A stretch of 64,000 nt of DNA, from contig JACATO010000307.1 of assembly GCA_018389105.1 (NCBI GenBank), forward strand, positions 1,575,001-1,639,000. The letters are read 5' to 3'. The notes under the pieces were generated by a model that did no database searches, was not told where the DNA came from, and saw nothing but the letters and a program-made list of their open reading frames with translations. The DNA is from Nautilus pompilius (Eukaryota > Mollusca > Cephalopoda > Nautilida > Nautilidae). The translations under genes were made by a program, and so were the position numbers. Below are positions 11,011-24,069 of the stretch, one piece after another (the first letter of the stretch is position 1; every line of letters starts with the position of its first letter).

Positions 11011-12759
11011 CAGATGTATATGAAAAATGTTTTGTCAATTATATGCTCATGATTTTGCTTCAATTTATCAAGAAAACATGATATACTGTTTTTTTCAACT
11101 AAAACACATCACAAAAAATTATTTTAATAAATAAAATATAATATAATTTAGTTGTTGTTCATCTAAGTTTAAAATCATAATAAAATTAACATCTGCCATC
11201 ATTCTTTGATGTTTTTGTTTTTTTATTATATATTCCAAAGTTATTAAAGTGCTTAATTGATTTTAAGTCACTATCTGTTTACATTCATTATGAAACACTG
11301 CAGTTTGGTTTCTTACCACAACTAAACAGAGCTAAGGCCACTTTCAGCATGACTTACAATTGCATTAAATGATTCTTTGCTTGTGTCATAGTGTCAAACA
11401 AAGTCCTTGTAGAGTCAGGCATGCTGTGGGTTAATGGAATGTAGGTAGATAACTAGGCTCAAACTTCACTCATATCAATTTATTGAGCAGCTGTTACTCT
11501 CTTTTTATAAGAAATAAGCAGCCATTGTCAGATGTGACACAGACATTGAAAGTCAGTGAACAGTAATATGCATGATTAATACATATATAACAGTTTGTAA
11601 TCTTCATTTCTGCTTATCTGAAAATCATATCCATTATAATTATATGAAAAAATTTATACAACCTTATTTGAATATAATATTCATAAATGAATTGCTATTT
11701 TCTATAAATTTAAATATAAATTGTATATAATAATTTTTCTTTAGGCTTATAAGTAAACAGGTAAGTGTGAGTTCTGATTTGATGTTTATTGCATTAGTCC
11801 ACTTTATTCCTATGGAGTTTTTTTCTTTGTCTTCAAATTCAGTTGCATTATGTAAAGTACAACTGTTAACAGAATAGTACTTTAACAGGCAGTTTCTTAC
11901 TATATGATTACCAGTACAGAATAAGGTTCCATGTGATAGTTCACTATGTATTATTAATCCAATTATTAATTCTTGTTGTTTTTTCTCAACAGCTGAACTT
12001 TATGTAAATTGCAATATTTTTATAAAATTCTTATTACATTAATTTGTAGTGCATTTAAGATTCTTGTTTTTGTATAATTTAGAATCTCACCGAAAGTCAT
12101 GTATGTTACCTGAAGTTATTAGTGTACTAATTGAGGATTGCTTTGCCGTGCTCTAATTCAGCTAAAAATAGATTGATTTCTGGATTTAAGAGAAGAATTT
12201 CCTATGATATTATATTTTTTTGTTTCCAAACTAGTGTATGTGAGGATTCTGTATTAATGAGTAGTAAATTAATGTATAAAAAAATCCATTCCTAAGATTT
12301 GCATTGGGTTTCTGTGAATTATTTATTAAAGCAATTTATATACTAATTCAGATTATACCACCACCATTTTGGCATATAATCATATAATTAAGAAAGAAAA
12401 ATCAAATCACTGCAACATTTGTCTCTCGCCTGAATGTTAATTAGGAACAGACCAAGGTAGTCAGTGCATGCATGCAGAGCATCCATTAGTCTGTACAAAA
12501 TTATATTACTATGGAAAGAAAACAAACCAAAACATGAAAGGTTTACTGTACCTGCTGTTTGAATTATAAATTCTGTTTCAATATTTTGTTTAAAATTACA
12601 TTTATTCATAGCTTAAGGTCATTAAGCATCTAAACCAGTCAGATTTTCATGTACAGATTATTTATTACTTTCCTGATATTCTTGATGAAGAGTTGAGAAG
12701 CCAAACTTTCAGTAAATTTTTCATAAATTTTCACCTGTGCTGCTACAGTAAAAGTGTTT
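11011..12759. other. AT-rich spacer, nothing identified
   Basis: No gene or transposon domain was recognised. A motif at 12655-12700 (TTGATGAAGAGTTGAGAAG) recalls 3' tails of Penelope-like elements but is too short to call. Confidence 0.5.
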
Positions 12760-14095
12760 AAATACCATATTTTTTGGCATATAAGTTGACACTTTTTTCC
12801 CCTCAGAAGTCTGGACTTTCACTTATACACCAAATTGACTTATCTAAGGATAGAGTCATTCTGAAATAAAATGTGAAATTGTTCATTTGAAACAAACTAC
12901 AGAAATCATTACCCAGAAAATTTGCCAATTGCATGGACAGTTAACTGTTAATGATTTTGCTGAGGCATCTAAAATTATCCAGTCAGTAACAAGTGCACAC
13001 TCACCAATCTGTTGTCTGTCCTTTTCAATTTTAATTAGATATATAAATACTCCCCAGAAATAATCTCCCTTATCTCAAAATGTTTCCTGTAAAGTCACAC
13101 AGGTTGTACATGGCAGCTTTTAAGCTGAAAGTTTTAAGTTTGCTAAAAAAAACAGTGGTAATATGGCCATGCACAGGAAATACAGTGTCAGTAGAAATGG
13201 CTTAGCAACTGGTGTACAGTGAAGGATATGTTACAGACTACGAAGAAAACCCAGAAGGAAGTCTAGGTGGACTATGGACTAACATTGATGATAATTTGGA
13301 AGAATATGTGCCAACCCAATGTGGCATGTGTCTTGGACATAGTATTATTATACAACTAAGACTAAAAGCCAAAGAAAGTACAACTGATGTTCATTGTCTT
13401 TGCATTTATTTACATTTCTCCCTGTTTCTTTCATTGGTATACAGTATTTACCTTGGCAGCTTCTTGGAGGTGGGTGCCATATTATTCAATCAGATAAGAG
13501 TTTAGCAATTTGGCCTAATTGTGAACCCTCAATGTCAGACAACTTAAAACCAAGCTAAATATAGACTTGTGCTATCAAAAATGAAATTGTAAGTTGAATT
13601 TATGAATTTGAGTTTGCTGTAATATCTCAAAACTCAGATAAAAGTATTAACATATATAAAACTGACAAGTTTGGCTTTTTAAAGTAGGTGATTCAACATA
13701 GCACAAATGACATCAAATCACCTGATCATCAATGTCATGCAGTGACTGAAATGGATACCAGAATCGATAATAATGTTTGTCTGTTTCATATATCTCTCAG
13801 TAATTGCAGAGATGTTGAAAAACTATTTCAATATCTCATTTATCCAGAAGATTACCCCAAAAAGTAGTTAAATGGTATGCACAAACAGCTCATTAATATT
13901 CATATAAACAGTGATGTAATGCAACAGTTATGAAAGATTTATTGTTCTGACTTGTTGAAAGTTTGGCTAACTACTGCAGTTAATGTAGCCTCATCTTATA
14001 CTCTAAATTGACCTATGAATTAAGAAGTGAAAATTAGAAAATTATCCAATTTGACTTGTACTCCACACAGACTTATAACCTGAAAAATAATACCT
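12760..14095 (+). mobile_element. Tigger/pogo-like transposon, internally deleted
   Basis: The left end (ACCATATTTTTTGGCATATA...) and the reverse of the right end (GGTATTATTTTTCAGGTTATA...) form imperfect inverted repeats of the TATTT..GC.TATAAGT type seen in some Tigger/pogo families. Shortly after the left end the plus strand encodes YMAAFKLKVLSLLKKT (about 13105-13155), like the N-terminal CENPB-type helix (YTAAFKLKVVEYAEE) of Tigger transposases. It is followed by an acidic stretch from 13212. The catalytic DDE domain is absent, so this is a non-autonomous derivative. Confidence 0.55.
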
Positions 14096-15539
14096 ACACC
14101 CAGTATTTCACTTCTTAATTTCCAAGATTTAAACAAAAAAAGAGTCTGTATAATAAAAAAAAATTTTTTTAAAGTAAACTATTTTGATTAAAAAACATAA
14201 ACTTGATTGATATACGATAACAGAGATATTTATTAAAGCATCATTCATTATAGCTGTGAAGAAAAAAATGTCGAGCTCTGCTGAGCAAGGGGATTAAAAA
14301 TGTAAAAATGAATGTTAGTTTTAATTTGATATAATTTTCTAAAGAAAAATTTGGCATAGTGTTGTCTATGAAAATTAATGTCAGAATGTTTTGTAATATT
14401 TTACTTTAATTTTCTAAATAAATCACTGCAAAAAAAAAAAAAATTTTTGTCTCATGCATATATTTATTTGTTCATGTTCTCCACCTAATGGCTAAAAATT
14501 GCATGCATGTGTGTGTGTGTGTGTGAGAGATATTTTAAAATATCCATGAAAGCAAAACAAAAAAAAAGTTACTTTCGTGTATGCTTGGAACAATGATATG
14601 CTGTGTCCGAATTTATGTCGTCCTGACATTCTGAGACTACTTAAAATATTTTTTTTATTTACATCTTTTTGACAATGCAGCATTGCCTTTAATTCATAAC
14701 ATAAGTTAGCATAAAACTGAAGAAAAAAATTGAATATCTAATTTGTGGGTAGAAAATGAAAATAAAAATGTCATCCACATTTGCATCGCTGTGAACTGTT
14801 ATCTTTCAAACAGGTGTAACAGAAAAAAATAATAAACAAATTGAACTAAATCCCTACTTATTTAAAGATTTCTTCATAGGTAAAATTTTAATTAAATCTT
14901 TAAAGCAAATTTATTTCCATGAAATAACTTGTTTATATATTATCTTACTATGCATATTCCTTCTTTAAAAAAGAAGAGAATACTTGGCTTTGCTAAAAAG
15001 ATTGGTTTTAGCTTTGAATTTTTTACAACTTTGAAAAAAATTATTTTTTTTTACTCAGCTGATTTACAAATTCTTTCCACCATCAACAACTGAATAGTAT
15101 TTTGCCTGTTATGAATGCATGTACATGCTTGTAAAAGGCCTTAGATTAGTTTGATTATTATATATAATAATGTTATTTAGAGAAACTCAAATCATCTGTA
15201 ACATATTTTTGACTATTATTTAAAATAGTGAACCATATTTAATTGTTAAAATTATCATCTATAGTATCTAGTGTCAGTGAGTTTCTTTAACAAATAAAAA
15301 TTACACAGCATACCTAGCAGTTGTCAGTAGCCAGTAATAATGGATTAATGACCTGTTTCTGTCAAATATCTGTCAGAATGGAGAATGTACTGGGAGGAAA
15401 ACAGCTCTAATTTAAGGTTTTGTGCATTTTTTAACAGTTAGCTATTGGAACAATTTACCGTTAATTTGTAGCAGTAATTAATTTTTGATTTTTTAACAAG
15501 AACAAAATATTGGTATATTGAAGTACGAACAAATTAACC
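14096..15539. other. AT-rich spacer with a (GT)n microsatellite
   Basis: No gene was seen. A (TG)n run lies at about 14508-14525, and an A-run followed by T-run sits near 14429-14447. Confidence 0.5.
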
Positions 15540-16833
15540 AGGGCTGATGTTGGTTTGATCTATTTGATCGCTCTGCCTATAAATTGTTCATGCATGCCAA
15601 TTCACTTTCTGCTAATGCTACAGGAAAATAAAGTTTCTGCCAGCTGTTTCTTTAGTAATTCCAGTATCAGCAGTGTTTCATCTCATCTTGTACAACAGCT
15701 GCTTGTACTTTGTACACCCTATATGTAGTATCGTAAAACTTACATGAATAACAAACACACATTAAAAAAATACTAGTAGTTGTAATATTGTAGAAAGCTG
15801 TGGATTTGTTCTATTGAAGACGAGTTTTGTTTTTTTTTTTATCAAACAGAATTGATTTTATTGATTTAAAAAGCAACGACTTTAAGTAGTCTACTTTCTC
15901 TCCACATTAGGTTTATTTTTAAGGCCACATCCCTAGATTATGTATGGATTTTCCCACTGCTGTCCTTTAGCCTGTGTGTGTGTGTGTGCGTGTGGCAAAC
16001 CACAGTCATGTTTAGCTGTAAAAGCCACAGGTAACAGTTTTGGTGGCCAGGAGATTACCACCAGCAATAACTAAAGATGGGTACAGCATACCTTACACCT
16101 TCTGGCTGATTAACAGCTTATGGGGATTGCATCTTTCAGCAGTGATTAGCTTGATTAATACCATACTGACAACTAGCAACATCTTTATGTAGGTGATTTT
16201 CATTATCATCCTATTATTTACATAACAACAATATCTGGCAAAGGATAAAGGTGATAGTTTAAGAGAATCAGAGAAAAGAAAAAAAATATATTATACTCAT
16301 TTATATGAGCGGTGGTTGTAAGTCACTGTGGAAGCTTCACTCAGTAGAGACATTTAACTATAAAACCTAGCAAGTAATGGTTGTACGCCTGCTATCTCAT
16401 GGCTTAGTAGCAAATTTCCTGTTATTTCCACAGCTCAATAGAGCTATGCTTGTGTGCAGGGAAGATGAATATTTCTCCAGGGTTTTTCCAGATTTGTGCT
16501 AGATGACAATAGGAATTCAATCACTTCCCAGTCTCACTGTTTGACTCATTAGCAGCTGATTTTACTGTAGTAAAATGCTGTCACAGAGCTTGGTGCATGA
16601 ATGTGAGTTACCTAATGGCCTATTTTGTACTGTTGGGAGAGTTTTTGTTTTGCTACTACTATTCATTGATTATTATTAATAATTTTCATAGTAAGTTATT
16701 TGTCATGCAAATATAAGTCAGCTAATACCTTCCAGATTTGTGTTGTCATTGATTTTCAATATATAACGTCCTATAGGTAGTCAGCTTAGCAACATAGTGA
16801 ATGGCTTTATAATTTTTTTTTTTCCTCTGTCAG
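15540..16833. promoter_or_regulatory. less AT-rich block upstream of the PCBP start exon (candidate regulatory or upstream intron)
   Basis: This 1.3 kb is less AT-rich than most of the window and shows no transposon landmarks and no sizeable reading frame. It contains a (TG)n run at 15973-15995, an AACCACA motif just after it (16000-16006), and a short inverted repeat GGTGGCCAGGAGATTACCACC (GGTGG...CCACC) near 16040-16060. It ends in the polypyrimidine tract and AG of the exon. A regulatory role is only an inference from position and composition; a TATA box or transcription start was not identified. Confidence 0.3.
16831..16833 (+). promoter_or_regulatory. 3' splice site of the PCBP exon
   Basis: CAG preceded by eleven T's and CCTCTGT, a textbook acceptor. 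It implies at least one upstream non-coding exon, which I could not locate. Confidence 0.8.
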
Positions 16834-16987
16834 CCCAAGAAACTGAAGCCACAGTGCCAAATAGAAAACCAGGTAGTGCTTGATTGCCATGGCAACAGAT
16901 AAGAAGATGGTGCAGCAGAATGATACTTGTCCCTCTCCCTCTCAGAACACAGCTGTATTAACAGTGAGGATGGTGATGCAAGGAAAG
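16834..16987 (+). CDS. poly(rC)-binding protein (PCBP/mub-like) start exon; CDS 16889-16987
   Basis: A polypyrimidine tract (16813-16830) and CAG end at 16833, giving a 154-base exon with a 55-base 5' UTR. The ATG at 16889 has a strong context (GATTGCCATGG), and an in-frame TAG lies 15 bases upstream, which fixes this start. 33 codons read MATDKKMVQQ...CPSPSQNTAVLTVRMVMQGK, then GTAAGTAAG at 16988 (phase 0). TVRMVMQGK matches the first strand of KH1 in PCBP/hnRNP E proteins (LTIRLLMHGK in vertebrates), where the next residues are EVGSIIGK and include the RNA-binding GxxG loop. These proteins bind C-rich RNA and act in splicing, mRNA stability and translation. The N-terminus differs from vertebrate PCBPs, pointing to an invertebrate orthologue. 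The following exon was not found in the window. Confidence 0.87.
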
Positions 16988-16996
16988 GTAAGTAAG
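16988..16996 (+). promoter_or_regulatory. 5' splice site of the PCBP exon
   Basis: AAG|GTAAGTAAG is close to a perfect U1 match and falls exactly at the conserved K|E junction of KH1, in phase 0. Confidence 0.85.
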
Positions 16997-19900
16997 GTGT
17001 GACTAACTAATTACAGGTAGGCTTATTTTAAACAATCTGTTTTCTGGACATTTCCTATATTTTGTTGCTTGTTATTTGCACCAAGCACATAGTTGGAATC
17101 CTTTCTTTTAAATAACTAATGATGAATGGGAGAAAAATTTATCTAAATGAATAAATTGTATGTCACATTGATACATGCAGTTGGCCTTTGTCTAACACTT
17201 ATTCTTGTATAAATGAGTGTATGTGCTTTTAGATTAATGTTATTCTTTAAAAAAGGAGTACCTGACATCTGATAATGGGGTAAAAAGTTGTTGTTTTTTT
17301 TTTTATAGTTGCATATAAACTTTTATTTTCTGATGAAATTTTAAAGGATGCTTTTGATGCAAATAGCAATGTACAGTTGATATAATATAATGCACTTCTG
17401 AGCCCTTTTTTAAAAGCATATAATAAATACATGCATGCACACACAAACACACAACATATGTTGTTAATTGAATCTAAGCTTTGTATGAATTATATTATTA
17501 AATGAAGTTAAACCGTAAATGAGAAACTAAAATATAAAATAATGAAATCCTAAATAAATCTAATCAATTATATATACAATTTTTTTTTTTTAAAAAAAAT
17601 ATTTTGCTGAGGAGAAAAATGTTTTCATTGTCTTTTTTATTTCAGTAAATACTAGAGGCATTTAGCCTGGTAGATACTGCTATGATGATGGTGTTTTAGT
17701 CAGTTTTCATTTAAATTTCTGTAGAATATACTATCGAAATATCTAAAGAACAAACATTCAGAAATGAAATCACCAAGCATCAACAATACAGATCTGTTAG
17801 TAGAACAGGTACCCATAGATTTCTCTCAAATGCATTTTCAGAACATCAAATTAATTGGGTGGTTTTCTAGAATGAGTTTAGGAGCATTTTGTAAAAAGTG
17901 AAGATATTCAGAATCTTTTAAATTCCATTAAACTCCATATTTTTACTTTTAGTTTCAGAAACATTTAGAATTAGCAGGTTTGTTTTCCATAAACTCCAAA
18001 TTTCATTTACTATTATCAGCCTAATATAACTTCTAAGTTGTGTTTGCAGGAAATATAATTATTTTGACAGCAATTAATTTCATAATTTGGCATTTGAAGT
18101 TTACATTACTTTATAATATTTTTACACAGCCCTATTTATTAAATTATTTTGTGTTTATATATTATCTAAATAATGGCTCGTATTGTCAACTTTTCAATCA
18201 CTTCCAGTACATCATATCAGATCTCAATCTATCTAGCCTACAAAGATTAACCAACCTCTCTAGTAAGATGAACTCACTACTGTACTGAAACTTCTCTGGG
18301 ACCACTTTATCCAGCACTAAATATAGATAAATTAGTCCTATTTTTGCCAGCTGTTCCATAATTGTTAATAAATCATCATTTACGAGAGGGCCATTGCAAA
18401 CTGAGCTTATTTACATTGCTGGTGTCTGCTTTCATTTAATATTGGTCTTGTGACAAAAGAAATACAGACTCCCTAAATACTGCTGTTTATATGATAATAA
18501 TTACCTGCCTAGGTCAGAAGCTGAATTACTCAACAATCATGTAGATAAAAACTCATTCTTCAAACTAAAAAATCTAAACCTATTTTATCCTAGTACATTT
18601 TCTGAGTTTAGTAAATTTCTATGAATCTCCTTTTATTGTATAATGGTGTGTCATTAAAAGTAAATTTATTTAAAATTAGCTAAATTCTTAGAAACATATA
18701 TATTATATATATTACTAAATCTGTTTTATTTTGATTTTTTTGGTGGTAGCACATATGTACAAATGTCATTATTGTTTAATTGAAATATTATTAAAGTTTT
18801 AAAGATTGTTACTACTTTAATATTAAATAGACTAACTGGTTTTAAATGACTGAAAAGGGGGTTGCAGAGGGAAGGAATTGATTCACTTCAAAGTGTGTTT
18901 AGATTATTTTTTTTTTAATATTTATCTATGATTACTATAATTAAATTTTACCAAAGTGTCAGGTTGTAGCCAATTAAACCTACAAATATCACCTCTTGAT
19001 TTGAGAGATTTTCTCCATTTGATGCTTGGTAAGGGAAATCAGAAGTTTCAATCTGTGCTCAACCAAACAGGTTTTCTTTTTTAACACATGGTTTTTGTAG
19101 TTTTTTGGAAAGATCAGAAAATGCTTATCATTCTCAAAAAAGATAATATAAAGAAAGATCTTAACTCTTCCCACATACTGACATGTTTTGACAACTTCTT
19201 GCTCACATGCTGACAGTTAAAATTTTGACAAATAGTCAACCTTTCTCATTGTTAATATTTTTCCATTTTTTAATTCATTTTTTCTCTATTAGGTTGTGAA
19301 AAATTCTTAATGTTATTCTGAAGGCCCATTAAAATACAAAAATATTGGTTCATTTTTGCACGTGTTCTTGTTGGTATTGTCTCATGTCGAAAAGAGTTAA
19401 GGCAATAACCGCTCTCCCTTTCCTCTTTGAACTTTGTTGCATAGCAGTTTTTTTTATCAGTTAAATAATAGAAATAAATAGCAATAACAAAATCTTTTAG
19501 AGCAATAAAGATAAAAAATACAGCTGCAAATACATAAAAATTAAGAAAATTTATTTGTGGATCAGATTACATGTTCACATTACTTCCCTTCGCAATAGTT
19601 TTACTTAAAATAAAAGGATACCTTTCAAAAAATATATGATTTCTGAAAGTGAAAAAAAAATGTTGCTTGTTGTTTTTATTCAGTCATTAGCTAAGTTTAG
19701 TTGTCTGATTGGCTTATAGTAGTCAACATGGGCATATAGCTTTGATGAATTGGAGAAAATAGCATATCAGGAAAAACTTACTGACATTGCAGTCTTCAAG
19801 TTATGTGTTGATCTTAATTGTGCATGTTTACTGAAAGATTTTTGTTCTTTTTTTTGTCATCAAGTGCCTTTAACTGATTGATCTTTTGTCTCTCTAACTC

Positions 19901-21429
19901 CAGGAGTAAGGAGATATGATGCTTTCAGATCATCCTTACTCTTTGAGATTTCCAGTTCCTGATATTCATGTGGTTGAGACAGCATGAATTGTTTTCTGCA
20001 TCTACCCTTGGAAATAAAAAGGGTGCTCAGTAAATTATCACATTTTGATGATAAATGTTAAGAATTTGTTGTAACAGTATTTACAGTTAATCGACAGTCA
20101 TTTACTCAGATACATTTTGATATTTACAGTTATTAATTCACCAAATCAAACATCTGAAGGGTGTTATCCATTAACAGACTTTCAAACTGTTTTCATATAC
20201 ATACATGTAAATTCATTTGAAATAATGAATATGAAGATTTATTTGTTAGTTTGTTTTTTAAATTTCCAAACCAGTGGTTTTTTTTGGACTGTTTATCTGT
20301 AGTGATGACAATAAAAAAATTGAACTTTGATTTAGATTCAGTAAAGTGAAACATTTAAATAAAGTGAATTACATAATTATTTAACCATGGGAGGTGAAAG
20401 GGAAGTAAAATAAAATAAATGTTTTACATTTTGAAAGATCATTCATGTCTAATACAGTAGATTATATCTTAGATAAATTTTGCCCATATATTGTTTTATC
20501 TTGAAGATAACCCACAAATTTGTCATAGTGATATACTCTGATTTTATTTTCTGGAAAATTGTATCATTTTTCATTGCAGATAATTATGGGGATTTGGGAG
20601 TAGGAGAGAAAGGCAGAAACACTATGTGTTTGAGTTTGTTTCAAAAGAAACTTTAAAATGTATGTAGGGTACCGAATTTGTAACATACAAGAATATTTTT
20701 TTAATAATTTTTTGTTTGCTTGTTTGTTTTTGTAAAATATAAAAAAATACTCTGATTTATATTTATTATCATTGATTGTAGATTTTTAAAAAATTTTTAC
20801 CTGGAAATACCCATTCTATAGCAAATTGTAATTATCAGTATTATGATTTAGTATTTAAAAATATAGCAATAATAAATAATAGACATGGATCTGTGTCATT
20901 TTAACCATTTCTTAATATTTGCTCAAAGACTATTATTTTATTTTCTATTTCTATTACCAGGACACTTTTGAAAATTCTTTACTACTACTAGTCAAGAAGG
21001 TTTTCCAATGTAATAACTTTGGGCAGAGAAGATTTGATCACCAACAATCACAGCAGAGCTATAAGAATGTTGAACTGACCTTGTATTATATCTGCTAGTG
21101 ACATTCTTAATTCTCTTCAAACTCTTTTATTGAGAAAAACTTGGTTAATTTGGTATCAGAAGATATTAGGTTATATCACATTCTTGTCGAAATTTTTTTT
21201 CCTTCCTTTTTATTTAAAAAAAATAATAACTCTGTAAAATATTTAAATTTTAAATAAATGTTGGGTTATTTAGGAATATTAGAAATTGATGTATACAAAA
21301 AAATCTGCATTTTTTCTAATAGAAGATAATTTCTGAGGTGTTTTTTTTCAAAAGAATTTGCTTTATTTATTTTATTTTGTTTCTGTTAATTGTTGTTAGT
21401 TAGTTCAACTTGGGAGACTAGAGAAATAG
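16997..21429. other. intron-like AT-rich DNA, nothing identified
   Basis: Directly downstream of the PCBP 5' splice site. No further exon encoding EVGSIIGKKG or later KH1 residues was found, no transposon domain was recognised, and reading frames are short and AT-driven. Confidence 0.55.
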
Positions 21430-23130
21430 GGCTCCAGCAGATGTTTTGATCTCCTTACTCAAGTAACTTTCTCAGACTTCTGGTTATCACTCCCTGTCCC
21501 TGAAGCTTGCATCTAGCACTATCCCCATATTTTCATCTTTCCTGCAACCTCATGTTTGAGCACATGATTGCTTGCTGCTTCTGCTCAATCTTTTATTCCA
21601 TCCTCAACTTGGTAAACACATTTGAGGGTTCCCATTCCAGCTTTCTAAATGGCTATGCATTGCCAGCAAGCTGGTCTCTCATTACACAATATGCCACCAG
21701 GGTGTCCTAGACTATACACAACCTCAATTGCTGTCTCACCTTACTCAATTCAATTCCACTAGCCAGGCTAAATGAGCCTGTTAGGATCACAACTTTGTCC
21801 TCAACTGTAGTGTTACTGAGTGTCTATACCTAAGCATCTTCAAAGCCCTCAACCAGGCCTGAACTAATTTAACTGACCCTGTCATGCTGTTGACATTCAA
21901 GTACACTCTGCTACCACCTTCCAGACTATTACTACCCAAGCTCTAATATTCTCTCTAAAGAACCCATCTGTTGCTATTATCATAGTAAAGTTTCTTTCTT
22001 TCAAACATTTTCTCACATATTCATCTTTAAACTGCTCATTCCTCTCCTTCCAGGTTCTGTTTCGCATTGTTTATCATCTAACATTTGACCTATGCATCCA
22101 TCCTGGCTTCCTGATATTGTTCACTGGGCAGGCTACCTCTATACTCTCTCATGCTTAAATATCCAAGGACCTGATTGTTTTCAGCCTCTGCTTCATTTCT
22201 TCTTCATAAGATCTAAAGTGCTGCGACATTGAGTGTAACTCAGAAGTGATCACCTTCAGGAAGGCCTGTGCAACCTGGAGCCATGGGCATCTTCAAGAGG
22301 GCAAAACCTACCCCCCACCCCAGAAAGTTGATGGTGATAGAGTAATGGTGACATTATTTGCCAAGTTCACCATGCTCACTGCCTCCTTACTTGGATGATA
22401 AGTGTTCATAGAGCAAAAGTTACAGAAAACAGTCATAAACTTATTCAAAAAGTAATGGATGAATTTGAGCAGAGTCATTTACAATTTGTATTGAATAAAA
22501 GAGGATTATTTTTTTTTGTTATTGTCAGCTCTGATGGGTAGCACAATAGTAAAGGAAGCATACTAACATTGAAAGAGATAAATTTAATTTTTAAAAAATT
22601 TCTAAATGAATTACAAAAAATATTTCCAGTAAAAAAAAAAAAAACTAATGATCAAAATCAAATACCTTTCATAGGAAAAAACAAACAAGTATCTTTATTT
22701 TTTGACATTAGTATGCTTTTATCACTAGGCACATTCTCCACACTTAACATTATTTTGTCATTCCCCCACTCCCCAGAAAAAATTCCATTGATGCCCATAC
22801 CTGGAATGTATGTGTATCTCTTTGGTACAGCTGATCACCATCCAGTATCTGGATATCTCAAATGGTGTATATTTGACTGCTCCTGTCACTACCTGCATGG
22901 CCTTGTTCTACACAGTCTGATCTCAAGTGCAATCCATCTTCTGTTTTGCTGAAAAATGTGGCTTTTTGCTTTGCTGCATACCTCAACATTGAGATACTTT
23001 TCTATCTCTGACCTGCTATGGTTAATGTGCATTGCCATGATCATACTTCTGTCCAATACAACACCTAAGTATGTGACTGAGCTAACATGAGGTACCACTT
23101 TTCATGCATATAAGATGATAAAAACATTCT
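21430..23130 (-). mobile_element. LINE (non-LTR retrotransposon) relic with RT and RNase H remnants
   Basis: On the minus strand, SSVTYLGVVLDRSM (in the open frame 23098-22889) matches the VKYLGV.LD block near the end of LINE reverse transcriptases. Downstream VVTGAVKYTPFEIS (about 22855-22900) matches the thumb motif (L.TGAIKSTP). Further on, IIATDGFF (about 21960-21985) resembles the RNase H YTDGS block, and GHPGGILCNER.A (about 21665-21705) its GH.G..GNE.AD block. Order RT then RNase H on the same strand supports a single element. LINEs with RNase H include the I, R1, LOA and related clades; the clade cannot be fixed. Heavily frameshifted; the 5' part with endonuclease is missing. Confidence 0.7.
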
Positions 23131-23693
23131 TCTGGGTCAGCTACCTGCCTTTACCTCTAGCTAAAGCTAGGTCAAAGGGCAATTGGATATGGCAGGAGTT
23201 GACTAGGCTTGTTGCATGAGTAGGGCTTAATATAACTGTAGGTATACCTGGTTTCATGTAGTGTAGGGTTACAACTTATTGCCTGAGGGTTTGCATACCT
23301 ACGAGCAGGTGCTAACAAGACTACAAAAAGAAAAGGCATGAGCTATTTGACTGACAAGAAAAGAGAAAAATAGCAGCTGGTTGGATTACAACTCTACCTC
23401 CAAATGGCAACTAGGACAGATGCCACAGGTGTGGTGACAATGTGAAAATTTTCCCTGTTGCAGCCCTCAGTGAAGAAATTTCTGTCTACAAGCCTGACAG
23501 CTCCAGGCCAGTAAAGTTCTTGGCTCATTCTAGATATCAGTAGAGTCATCAGAATCAACAGGATGTGAATCATTGACTTGCATTATCCCTACTGCCCAAC
23601 AGGTGTGCAACAGTGGAAATCAGCAATGTAATCAGGTGATCACAACATTAATTAATTTGAAAAAAAAAAAAAAAAACTTCTCTATGCATAATA
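23131..23693. other. GC-richer unclassified repeat-like stretch and a poly(A) run
   Basis: Composition is less AT-rich than the surroundings and resembles repeat sequence, but no domain was recognised on either strand. It ends in an A run (about 23659-23677) just before the Tc1 element. It may be the 3' part of an unrelated retroelement or an insertion that cut off the LINE. Confidence 0.4.
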
Positions 23694-23899
23694 TACAGTG
23701 CCGGACAAAAGAGTTGGGACACTTGCCGTGAAATTGATATTTGAGCTTCCTCGTTTTAACAAACGCATTTAAATATCCATCATATTGTTTATTATATGCA
23801 CAAAACATGCCTTTACAATGTATAAAAGCAACACATGCTTATATGTTTACATGTTCTCTGGAAAAAATATTTGAATCGGCAATGTCCAATTTGTACAGC

Positions 23900-23926
23900 A
23901 ACAAAAGAGTTGGGACAGTGAGCAAA
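23900..23926 (+). repeat. inner direct repeat, left end of Tc1
   Basis: ACAAAAGAGTTGGGACAGTG repeats the outer terminal motif about 200 bases inward; candidate inner transposase-binding site. Confidence 0.8.
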
Positions 23927-24069
23927 ACCATGAATGTTTTTAAACATTCCAAAATTACAATCAAACAAATGCATGGAAATTATCAACTGACTAGTAGTGG
24001 ATGGCGTACCCGCGATTTTCGATCAATTCTCGACAACAACAGTATGGATTAGACCAAACGAAGGCAGTC

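Noticed and set aside
22569-22952. 127-codon plus-strand open frame as a gene
   Set aside because: Its second half overlaps the LINE reverse transcriptase coded on the other strand and its first half is an A-rich run; a shadow frame.
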